Positions 10,449 through 16,965 of a stretch of DNA of 64,000 nucleotides are shown here, one piece after another. The first letter of the stretch is position 1. Each line of letters starts with the position of its first letter. A model generated the notes under the pieces. That model saw only the letters and a program-made list of their open reading frames with translations. It did no database searches and had not been told where the DNA came from. Source of the DNA: Bacteroides neonati. GTDB lineage: Bacteria > Bacteroidota > Bacteroidia > Bacteroidales > Bacteroidaceae. The position numbers were made by a program, and so were the translations under genes. The DNA lies in the NCBI RefSeq assembly GCF_000499785.1, contig NZ_HG726020.1:558001-622000 (forward strand). The letters are read 5' to 3'.

Positions 10449-11296
10449 AAAATCATCTTTTCAATGGGTAGTACCAAGATTCCTTCGGCTCCGAGTGCTT
10501 TGAGCTTGCCGATAATCTCCCAGAATCGTTTCTCGTCGAGCACCGTGTGCACCGAGCACCAGCCCTCTTGTGCCAACGGCATAATCGTGGGACTTTTCAT
10601 GCCGGGCAGCACACTGATAATCTCCTCCAGATGTTCTTTGGGAGCGTTCATCAGCACGTATTTCTTATCTTCGGCAGCTTTAACGGCATCCATGCGAAAC
10701 AGCAACTCGGCCAGCACCTCGCGCTTCTCCTCGCTCATCTGCTTGCAGCCGATCAGCAACGCTTCCGACTTCATCACCACCTCTACCTCCTTGAGGCGGT
10801 TGCTCACCAGCGTAGAGCCCGAGCTCACGATATCGAAGATGGCGTCTGCCAACCCAATGCCGGGAGCTACCTCTACCGATCCGGTGATGACGTGCACTTC
10901 GGCCTTCACCCCGTGCTTCTTCATAAAGCTGTTCAGGATGGCGGGATACGACGTGGCAATCTTCTTACCGTTGAACCACGACACACCTTGATAGTCGATA
11001 TCCTTGGGCATGGCGAGCGACAAGCGGCATTTGCTGAAGCCGAGGCGTTTGATGATCTCTGCATCTTCGCCCTTCTCTACGTATTCATTCTCGCCCACGA
11101 TGCCCAGATCGGCCACTCCGGTGGCTACCGACTGAGGAATATCGTCGTCGCGGAGGAACAGCACCTCGATGGGAAAGTTGGACGACTGCACCAACAACGT
11201 GCGCTTGGTAGCACCCAGTTTGATATCCGATTCTTCGAAAAGGGCCATTGTTTCTTCAAACAGGCGGCCTTTGGCCTGTACTGCAATTCTTAGCAT
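10445..11296 (-). CDS. hisG: ATP phosphoribosyltransferase, long form
   Basis: 283 residues, matching the long HisG form that carries a C-terminal ACT-like domain for histidine feedback (about residues 210-283), so no HisZ subunit should be needed. It catalyses the first committed step, joining ATP and PRPP. Motifs: LRIAVQAKGRLFEETM at the start, GVADLGIVGENEYVE, and the PRPP-loop region DAIFDIVSSGSTLVSN. ATG at 11296 is the family start; a longer reading to 11344 would run through the attenuator terminator. It is the first gene after the leader peptide and terminator. Confidence 0.97.
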   Translation of the reverse strand: MLRIAVQAKGRLFEETMALFEESDIKLGATKRTLLVQSSNFPIEVLFLRDDDIPQSVATGVADLGIVGENEYVEKGEDAEIIKRLGFSKCRLSLAMPKDIDYQGVSWFNGKKIATSYPAILNSFMKKHGVKAEVHVITGSVEVAPGIGLADAIFDIVSSGSTLVSNRLKEVEVVMKSEALLIGCKQMSEEKREVLAELLFRMDAVKAAEDKKYVLMNAPKEHLEEIISVLPGMKSPTIMPLAQEGWCSVHTVLDEKRFWEIIGKLKALGAEGILVLPIEKMIL

Positions 11297-11315
11297 GATT
11301 TCTTCGTTATTTTTT

Positions 11316-11349
11316 AAAAAAAAAGAGGCTCGCCTCATCGGCAAGCCTC
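11316..11349 (-). terminator. Attenuator terminator of the his operon
   Basis: On the minus strand a 10-bp stem (11340-11349 with 11325-11334, one U-G pair) closes a 5-nt loop and is followed by nine T (11324-11316). It lies between the leader peptide and hisG. Nucleotides 11338-11346 can instead pair with 11384-11392, just after the leader stop codon, over 9 bp (three G-U pairs). That would open the terminator. Confidence 0.93.
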
Positions 11350-11393
11350 GCTTCTATGTCATTGTTTACACAATATCATTCACGCCCACCGAG

Positions 11394-11441
11394 TTATTCG
11401 TTAGGAAAATGATGATGATGATGTGTAGTTGTATATTTCAT
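11394..11441 (-). CDS. hisL: Histidine leader peptide MKYTTTHHHHHFPNE
   Basis: A 15-codon ORF with five consecutive CAT histidine codons (11409-11423), ending in TAA 44 nt before the terminator hairpin. Five adjacent His codons in front of a his operon identify it as an attenuation leader. Ribosomes short of His-tRNA would stall on the run and leave 11384-11392 free to form the antiterminator. Ribosomes reaching the stop would cover that stretch and let the terminator form. It is far shorter than usual gene-calling limits. The function is inferred by analogy with enteric hisL. Confidence 0.92.
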   Translation of the reverse strand: MKYTTTHHHHHFPNE

Positions 11442-11461
11442 TGTTTTCAATATTACAGCGA

Positions 11462-11493
11462 CAAAAGTAAAGCATTTGTTTCGAACTAACAAA
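11462..11493 (-). promoter_or_regulatory. his operon promoter, Bacteroides type
   Basis: On the minus strand TTTG (11490-11493) and TACTTTTG (11462-11469) are separated by 20 nt, fitting the Bacteroides -33 TTTG / -7 TAnnTTTG consensus. Transcription would start near 11456, about 15 nt before the leader-peptide ATG. Confidence 0.75.
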
Positions 11494-11522
11494 CATTTAT
11501 CACAAAAAGTTCGATTTTAATT

Positions 11523-12014
11523 TCAAATCAACGGAAGAATCTCTTCTGATTCGACTTCGCAGCCGAGAAAGCGCATCTCCTCTTTGGCTTTCTCTTTCGA
11601 AAAGGTGAAGTAAGTGCACAGGGCTTCGGTGCACAACTCGGCATATTGATTATAGAGTTTGGCTTCGACCAGCACCACGTTTCGTTTCACCTCGCGGATG
11701 GTAGCCCGCAGCACAATGTGCGAGTCGTCGGTACTTATTGGCTTGCGGTAGCGTGTCTCCATTTTCGAGGTCACCCCGGTGGTTTGCAGCTTGCGCACAA
11801 TGGTCCAGGCGCATATCTCGTCGAGCAGTACGGCCTGAATACCTCCATGCAGCGTATCGATCCAGCCCTGATACTCGGGACGGGGCTTCCAGATGCTCAG
11901 TACCTCATCGCCGTCTTCGTAAAACTCCATTTTCAGTCCCGCCTGGTTTTGCTGCGCACAGCCGAAGCAGTTGTAACCTTCGACCTCTTTCCAAGGATTT
12001 ATAATCTTTTTCAT
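11523..12014 (-). CDS. PaaI-type hotdog-fold thioesterase
   Basis: 163 residues. The core GWIDTLHGGIQAVLLDEICAW is the hotdog helix with the HGG...D active-site pattern of PaaI/YbgC-type acyl-CoA thioesterases. The flanking strands TSKMETRYRKPIS and HIVLRATIREVKRNVVLVEA fit the fold. An N-terminal CFGCAQQNQAGLKM motif occurs in a common subgroup of bacterial PaaI-like proteins. Substrate unknown. It stands alone between the his promoter and the accessory block and shares the his strand, but the his promoter lies between its stop and hisL. Confidence 0.85.
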   Translation of the reverse strand: MKKIINPWKEVEGYNCFGCAQQNQAGLKMEFYEDGDEVLSIWKPRPEYQGWIDTLHGGIQAVLLDEICAWTIVRKLQTTGVTSKMETRYRKPISTDDSHIVLRATIREVKRNVVLVEAKLYNQYAELCTEALCTYFTFSKEKAKEEMRFLGCEVESEEILPLI

Positions 12015-12081
12015 ACCGGTTGATTTTATTTTTATATAGAAATATAAAAGTACAAAGAAAAGTCCGAAGAACCACCAATAG

Positions 12082-12144
12082 TCCGGAGATTTTAAAAGAA
12101 CCTCCGGAGATTTTTTAAAGATACCACGCTAAAAAACCTCCGGA
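12082..12144. repeat. Three TCCGGAG-core repeats forming alternative hairpins
   Basis: TCCGGAGATTTT occurs at 12082-12093 and 12103-12114, and an inverted relative ends in TCCGGA at 12139-12144. The second and third copies form a 15-bp stem with one wobble and a 12-nt loop; the first and second can pair as an alternative. Lying just after the amidase stop on the minus strand, it may serve as its transcription end, but no long T-run follows. Confidence 0.55.
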
Positions 12145-12178
12145 CGATTCGAATCACTTCCCGTCAATCAGCCGGGCA

Positions 12179-12625
12179 TCACTCCCACACCTCGGCTTTT
12201 ACCTCAAAGCAGGGACACTCTTTGATGCGTTCCCAAGGATCGACGATGCCGTTGTAATTGCTATCGGGGCTCAGATCGCGATGCCCCAACACCTGCGCAT
12301 CGGGATAGCGTTGCAAGAGCTCGCCCACCAGCGTGCGCAATGCCCTGCGTTGGTGGGGCGTGCGGGTATCGGCAGGGCGGCCGTTAGCATCGAGCCCACC
12401 CTCATAGCATACACCTAGGCTCACCGCATTGTATCCGCGGGCATGCGCACCGGGTGTATCTTCGGGGCGCATCGGCTCCACCTCTCCGCTTTTTCGGATG
12501 TAGTAATGGTATCCGCCCGAGGAGAATCCGCGGAAACGATGAGCCGTATCTACATCGCGGGCACTGAAATCACTGTCGGCACGGGTGGCCGAACAGTGAA
12601 TCACGATCAGCGCAATTGCTCTCAT
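12179..12625 (-). CDS. N-acetylmuramoyl-L-alanine amidase, T7-lysozyme-like
   Basis: 148 residues, a single Amidase_2 domain cutting the bond between muramic acid and L-Ala in peptidoglycan. The zinc ligands of T7 lysozyme-like enzymes are visible: His in IVIHCSAT, His in VLGHRDLSPD and Cys in KECPCFEV. There is no signal peptide, so export would need a holin-like partner or lysis, as for phage endolysins. ATG at 12625 overlaps the stop of the upstream coiled-coil gene (ATGA), so the two are probably translated together. Such amidases accompany HU-like/DUF4248/VapE genes in many Bacteroides genomes; their role there is not settled as far as I know. Confidence 0.9.
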   Translation of the reverse strand: MRAIALIVIHCSATRADSDFSARDVDTAHRFRGFSSGGYHYYIRKSGEVEPMRPEDTPGAHARGYNAVSLGVCYEGGLDANGRPADTRTPHQRRALRTLVGELLQRYPDAQVLGHRDLSPDSNYNGIVDPWERIKECPCFEVKAEVWE

Positions 12626-12897
12626 GGCTGCCTGTCTTTGCACTCCTTGCTGCAACACCGCTGCGTCATTGCCTGCGCCAACTGCTCTTTGAGAGCGAAT
12701 ATCTCGGCATGCATCTCCTTGACCTTGGTGCTGAGTTCAAAATAATCTTTGAGCACCTTCTCCAGCTGGTCGACCAGAAATTCGTACTGCCCCATAATCA
12801 GGTCGCTAAACTCCTTGATACGCTTGGCATCCTTCTTTCTGAAAAACGGAAGAATAACCAATACACACTCCATCAATTTCTCTAAAATTCCTTTCAT
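12622..12897 (-). CDS. Small coiled-coil protein coupled to the amidase
   Basis: 91 residues, family not recognised. A short hydrophobic stretch (MECVLVILPFF, about residues 9-19) is followed by a charged helical region with heptad-like spacing (about 35-75, QLEKVLKDYFELSTKVKEMH) and a Cys-rich tail CCSKECKDRQP. It overlaps the amidase by 4 bp and follows the HU-like gene by 31 bp. The layout invites comparison with small membrane partners of phage endolysins, but the hydrophobic part is too short for a convincing membrane span. Similar Bacteroides loci often have a different, very small membrane peptide here. Confidence 0.75.
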   Translation of the reverse strand: MKGILEKLMECVLVILPFFRKKDAKRIKEFSDLIMGQYEFLVDQLEKVLKDYFELSTKVKEMHAEIFALKEQLAQAMTQRCCSKECKDRQP

Positions 12898-12928
12898 CTT
12901 GCTACGTTTTTTTTAATAAATACTACGA

Positions 12929-13381
12929 TTATTCAAACGGGTTTTCGGGTTCGCCCTCAGGGTCGCCATCATCAAGCATTTGTTCGGCACGCGTCAGCAC
13001 GCGAGTGTAGACAAGCACTTTGGTCATGTCGGTCAGTGCCTTGCCCGGACGGAAGTTAATGCGCGCCCGTTTGATGAGCGATACACTGAACTCTTTCTTC
13101 ACCGCTACGCCGCTGCTCGAAAGTCCCATTTGCAGACTGCCCAGATCGCCCAGACGAACGATACGCCCTGCCTTCAAGGCACGCTTAGCCTCGTAGATGA
13201 TGCCGGCAATGGCGGCACGCACATCGGTCTCGGTACAGGTGCTGCGATTGGTGATAGCCTCGCACATCTCTTCAAAATCCAACTCGCCCGAGGCCTGTGC
13301 CTGAGCATAATACTTCGCCGGATCGTCCTTCTTCAAAGGATTCTTTCTCGGCACAACCGAATAGGGAATAGTAATTGCCAT
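12929..13381 (-). CDS. HU-like DNA-binding protein (Bacteroides HU-HIG type)
   Basis: 150 residues. The start MAITIPYSVVPRKNPLKKDD and KYYAQAQASGELDFEEMCEA are typical of the Bacteroidetes HU-like family that accompanies VapE loci. An HU fold follows (VRAAIAGIIYEAKRALKAGR, then IVRLGDLGSLQMGLSSSGV), then the DNA-contacting arm and an acidic tail DDGDPEGEPENPFE. It is longer than classical HU (90 residues). It is divergent from the DUF4248 gene across 183 bp and heads a minus-strand group with the coiled-coil and amidase genes. Likely a nucleoid-type or locus-specific DNA-binding protein. Confidence 0.88.
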   Translation of the reverse strand: MAITIPYSVVPRKNPLKKDDPAKYYAQAQASGELDFEEMCEAITNRSTCTETDVRAAIAGIIYEAKRALKAGRIVRLGDLGSLQMGLSSSGVAVKKEFSVSLIKRARINFRPGKALTDMTKVLVYTRVLTRAEQMLDDGDPEGEPENPFE

Positions 13382-13564
13382 AATCTTTACATTTTTAAAT
13401 GAATAATAAAACTATCTCTCGTTTGATAAAGCAAAAATAGGTTATTAAAAACAAGCAAGAAGATGCAACGAAGTTTAACAAGTTTTCATGATAAAAAGGA
13501 GGTACACAACTTTGATAAGTCATTTATTATCAGTATATTTATAGCATAACCAACATACAATATC

Positions 13565-13795
13565 ATGCAAAAGAATCAAGAAGAATTTATCATCCGTGCC
13601 TATACCAAGGCCGAACTGGCACACTTGTACAACCCAACGCTTTGTCTCAAAGGTGCACTACAGGTGATGCGTCGCTGGATTATACAAAACAAAAAGCTCT
13701 GTGGCGAACTAGAAGAGCTTGGTTATCAAGCGCGCAACCGCATACTCACCCCGCGTCATGTTGAAACCATCGTTCGATACCTGGGTACCCCATAA
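13565..13795 (+). CDS. DUF4248-family small protein
   Basis: 76 residues. FIIRAYTKAELAHLYNP and ALQVMRRWIIQNKKLCGELE, then RILTPRHVETIVRYLG, match the DUF4248 family of small proteins found next to BT4734/VapE genes in Bacteroides. The helix pattern (YTKAELAHLYN, then RHVETIVRYLG) resembles a helix-turn-helix that could read DNA, but that is inference. A hairpin (13801-13836) and 102 bp separate it from the VapE-like gene, probably the same transcript. Confidence 0.82.
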   Translation: MQKNQEEFIIRAYTKAELAHLYNPTLCLKGALQVMRRWIIQNKKLCGELEELGYQARNRILTPRHVETIVRYLGTP

Positions 13796-13800
13796 ATATA

Positions 13801-13836
13801 AAAGAAACTTTCTCTCGAAAAAGAAAAAGTTTCTTT
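13801..13836 (+). terminator. Perfect 11-bp hairpin between DUF4248 and vapE-like genes
   Basis: Arms 13801-13811 and 13826-13836 are exactly complementary (AAAGAAACTTT) with a 14-nt loop. Only a short, impure T stretch follows, so it may be a weak terminator, an mRNA processing or stability element, or an operator. Confidence 0.4.
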
Positions 13837-13897
13837 CACCTTGATGGGCATATTCTTTATTTGTGAATGTTTCACCTTACTAATTCATTAAAATCCT

Positions 13898-15982
13898 ATG
13901 AAAGAAACAATTAAACGCTTTACCCTTTTCCACAGATTTAACTATCCGGTATCCGAGCTAACCATGGATGAAATTGTAGCACGCATACAAGGAGATGCAT
14001 ATCTGAATCAGATTACCGAAATTCGTACACTAATCGATGCCGGAAACAAAGAAGAAGCCGAAAGGAAGAAAAGAAAGTTAGACAGTGTCACTTTTGCGGC
14101 ACGTTATAGCGGAGGACGCAAAGACGTCAACATAGTCGACTATACAGGCCATGTAGTGATTGACATTGACAACCTCACGACGCAGGAGCTGTTGCGCATT
14201 GTGAAAATCATCAACGAAAGTCCCCATACCATGCTCTCGTTCGTCAGCCCCAAAGGATATGGGATCAAGATCGTGACTCGCGTCTCGCACTTCGACAACA
14301 CACTACCCGAAAGCATCAAAGAGATCAAAATCTTTCACGCAATGGCCTACAGGCAGGTAGCCAAACATTACGCCACATTGTGCGGGGCAAAGATCGACAC
14401 CTCGGGCAAGGATGTGGGGCGCACTTGTTTCTTTTCGCACGACCCCAATGCCTATTACAACCCCCAAGCCTCGAGCATAACCATCGACACGAATCAATCC
14501 GATACGCCTGCAAAAAGAACAGCTAAACAAGCCGCTCAACCGACTGCAAAAGCAACGGCCGAAAGCACAACGCATCAGCACTCACTCCTCGTTACGCTGT
14601 GGTACTATTACAATAAGTCCGAAACCTACGAAGAGGGCAATCGCAATAGCTATCTGTTTAAGTTGGCCTGCCAGTACAACCGCTACGGAGTATCGCATAG
14701 CGAGGCACTTACGTTTATCGGCAACCAATTTGGCGGTCTGTCGGCCGAGGAGCTCGGCGGTTTACTACAAAGCGCCTACTCGCACACCGAGGAACACAAT
14801 ACCCGCCACCTCAACGATACCCAAAAACGTATATTGCACATGGAGCAATACATCACCCGACGTTACGATCTGCGTTACAATGTAGTGCGCTGTTGCATGG
14901 AATACCGCGAAAAAGGTACGGATAAAGCACCCTTTGTTCTGCTCGATGAACGAATCGAAAACAGCATCTGGGCTCAGCTCAACGAAGCGGGATATGCGTG
15001 TAGCAGCAAGGTGGTGCAGAACCTGCTTTACTCCGACTTCAGCGATACGTACCACCCCATACGTGCCTATCTCAACGAGCTTCCCCCTTGGGACGGCAAC
15101 GACCACATCGGCCGGCTGGCCCAAAGCGTAGTAACCACCGCCCCCGACTTTTGGCGCGAGTGCCTGGAGCGATACCTCGTGGCCATGATTGCCGCAGCCA
15201 CCAACGACAGTATCGTAAACCACACCGTACTGCTGCTTTGCGGTGGACAAAACGTGGGCAAAACCACCTTTATCAACAACCTGCTGCCGCCACAACTACA
15301 CGAATACCTGTCGACGGGGATCATCAACCCCACCAACAAAGACGATCTGGCACGTGTGGCGCAATCAATGCTCATCAACCTCGACGAGTTTGAGGGCATG
15401 ACGAGTCGCGAGATGAATCTACTCAAAGACCTCATCACGCGCAAGGTCATCAGCATTCGCCTGCCCTACGCCCGCCGTTCGCAGAACTTTCCGCACATGG
15501 CTTCGTTTGCCGGCACGTGCAACTATCCCGAGGTGCTGCGCGACACCACCGGCAACCGCCGCTTCCTTTGCTTCACCGTGATCCACATCGAATTTATACA
15601 GATAGACTACGGACAACTCTATGCGCAACTCAAGCACCTCATGCACAAGCCCGACTACCGCTACTGGTTTACGCCCGAGGAGAATCACCTGATCGAAGCA
15701 AACAATGAAAACTTCCTCTTCCACACGCCCGAAGAGGAGTTGCTGCTCACTCACATTCGCAAACCCGAACGGTTTGAACTCCCCGTTTATCTTACCGTAA
15801 GCGAGATAGCCGAGTTGATCCGGGAGCGAACAGGGTATTTATATAGTACGGGGGCAAAAATTCAAATGGGACGAATATTAAGTAAGCACAAGTTTGAATA
15901 TGTAACCAGCAGAAACGGACGCCGTTACTATGTATATGTTATTGACATAGAACAGATCAAGTCAAACCGCCTCCATCTGTAG
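13898..15982 (+). CDS. BT4734-like / VapE-domain primase-helicase-like protein
   Basis: 694 residues. The N-terminal BT4734-like domain (about 1-200) has VVIDIDNL with a DxD pair at residues 89 and 91, SPKGYGIKI, and VGRTCFFSHDPNAYYN near 172-187. That layout resembles archaeo-eukaryotic primase/PrimPol domains (inference). A Q/T/A-rich linker follows (about 205-235). The C-terminal VapE/VirE ATPase has Walker A GGQNVGKTT (449-457), a Walker B-like LINLDE near 491 and an arginine-finger candidate in TGNRRFLCFTV. Such pairs occur in plasmid, satellite and phage replication proteins. Genes of this type sit with HU-like, DUF4248 and amidase genes across Bacteroides. Repeats and an AT-rich stretch follow directly. 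Confidence 0.88.
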   Translation: MKETIKRFTLFHRFNYPVSELTMDEIVARIQGDAYLNQITEIRTLIDAGNKEEAERKKRKLDSVTFAARYSGGRKDVNIVDYTGHVVIDIDNLTTQELLRIVKIINESPHTMLSFVSPKGYGIKIVTRVSHFDNTLPESIKEIKIFHAMAYRQVAKHYATLCGAKIDTSGKDVGRTCFFSHDPNAYYNPQASSITIDTNQSDTPAKRTAKQAAQPTAKATAESTTHQHSLLVTLWYYYNKSETYEEGNRNSYLFKLACQYNRYGVSHSEALTFIGNQFGGLSAEELGGLLQSAYSHTEEHNTRHLNDTQKRILHMEQYITRRYDLRYNVVRCCMEYREKGTDKAPFVLLDERIENSIWAQLNEAGYACSSKVVQNLLYSDFSDTYHPIRAYLNELPPWDGNDHIGRLAQSVVTTAPDFWRECLERYLVAMIAAATNDSIVNHTVLLLCGGQNVGKTTFINNLLPPQLHEYLSTGIINPTNKDDLARVAQSMLINLDEFEGMTSREMNLLKDLITRKVISIRLPYARRSQNFPHMASFAGTCNYPEVLRDTTGNRRFLCFTVIHIEFIQIDYGQLYAQLKHLMHKPDYRYWFTPEENHLIEANNENFLFHTPEEELLLTHIRKPERFELPVYLTVSEIAELIRERTGYLYSTGAKIQMGRILSKHKFEYVTSRNGRRYYVYVIDIEQIKSNRLHL

Positions 15983-15993
15983 CACCCAAAAGT

Positions 15994-16113
15994 GTGAGGG
16001 ATGTGAGGGATGTGAGGGGCGTTTCATTAATTTATATACCCTGTCTTTTTACTTTTATTTATTTTTTATTTTTTAAAATACAAAGGTTAACATCGTCCCT
16101 CATCCTCCCTCAC
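15994..16113. repeat. Iterated GTGAGGGAT repeats and inverted copy flanking an AT-rich stretch
   Basis: Three tandem 9-mers GTGAGGGAT/GTGAGGGAT/GTGAGGGGC lie at 15994-16020. An inverted, less regular copy (ATCCTCCCTCAC and CATCGTCCCTC) lies at 16091-16113. The roughly 70 bp between are very AT-rich. Iterons beside an AT-rich segment next to a helicase-like gene recall a replication origin. A large stem-loop acting as the vapE 3' end is the simpler alternative. Confidence 0.6.
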
Positions 16114-16202
16114 ACCTTCGGGCAAATAGCTGATATGACAGGGTGTAGATAGGTTCAGAAAAACATTTTCTTCATATTCAACGCAGAAATACGATAAAAG
16201 AG

Positions 16203-16210
16203 TATCTTTG
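16203..16210 (+). promoter_or_regulatory. -7 box of the restriction-modification operon
   Basis: TATCTTTG fits TAnnTTTG. No clear -33 TTTG is seen at the right spacing. Transcription would start near 16215, which favours the second ATG (16240) as the endonuclease start. Confidence 0.5.
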
Positions 16211-16239
16211 CAGTAATGATCAAAAAAATAAATAATCAT

Positions 16240-16965
16240 ATGAGAAATTATAATTTAGGATTTATTTCAAACGAAAATATATTCGAGCATGTGAAAGAAA
16301 CGGTAGAACTATATCGTAATAAAATAGACCTAAAGCAATTTAATGAGAACATTGTTGACCCGATCAAATTAACATTCGATTCAAAAATATACGGCAAAAG
16401 CTTCGAGGAAATAATAGAAGCGGAATGCATACGCCAAATAGATAAAACCAATACCAATCATATTGGGTATTTTCATCAAAATCTATTTAAATATGTAGGC
16501 AACGGGTGGGAAGTACCTGAACATGGTTTTGATATTATCAATAATGACCGCCATATATATGTAGAGTTAAAAAATAAGCATAACACAATGAATAGCGGTG
16601 CTGCAACTAGCGTTTATGCGAGTATGCAGAATAAAATATTACATGACGACCAGGCAACTTGCATGCTTGTAGAAGTAATCGCTACAAAATCAAGAAACGA
16701 AAAATGGTACAAATCAAAACTTTCTCATGAAAAGATTCGTAGAGTGTCCATCGATAAATTTTATGAAATTGTTTTTGGTGATCCTAATGCATTCTATGCT
16801 CTTTGTAAAGCATTACCAGATGTGTTAGATGATGTTATTCAAGAGTTAGAACGCGGTAGCATACATAATAGTGTTTACGAAGAGTTACGTGAATTATCAC
16901 CAGATACATTCAAGAGCTTATATCTCTTAGCATTCAAAACATACGATGGCTTTTCAAACTTTTAA
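16240..16965 (+). CDS. Type II restriction endonuclease, Eco47II-like (probable GGNCC)
   Basis: 241 residues from ATG 16240; an in-frame ATG at 16216 adds eight residues but lies on the predicted transcription start. The region HIGYFHQNLFKYVGNGWEVP, then HGFDIINNDRHIYVELKNKH, resembles the Eco47II/Sau96I-type endonucleases as I remember them. The acidic residues before VELKNKH give a plausible PD-(D/E)xK core (D in GFDI, ExK in ELKNK). It overlaps a cytosine methyltransferase gene by 20 bp, the expected partner. Base composition is clearly more AT-rich than the flanking genes, a sign of transfer. The recognition sequence is inferred from family resemblance only. Confidence 0.82.
   Translation: MRNYNLGFISNENIFEHVKETVELYRNKIDLKQFNENIVDPIKLTFDSKIYGKSFEEIIEAECIRQIDKTNTNHIGYFHQNLFKYVGNGWEVPEHGFDIINNDRHIYVELKNKHNTMNSGAATSVYASMQNKILHDDQATCMLVEVIATKSRNEKWYKSKLSHEKIRRVSIDKFYEIVFGDPNAFYALCKALPDVLDDVIQELERGSIHNSVYEELRELSPDTFKSLYLLAFKTYDGFSNF

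Noticed and set aside
9480..10991. 503-codon + strand frame opposite hisD and hisG
   Set aside because: It has no recognisable domain and mirrors two well-conserved his genes; long antisense frames are common in this codon usage.
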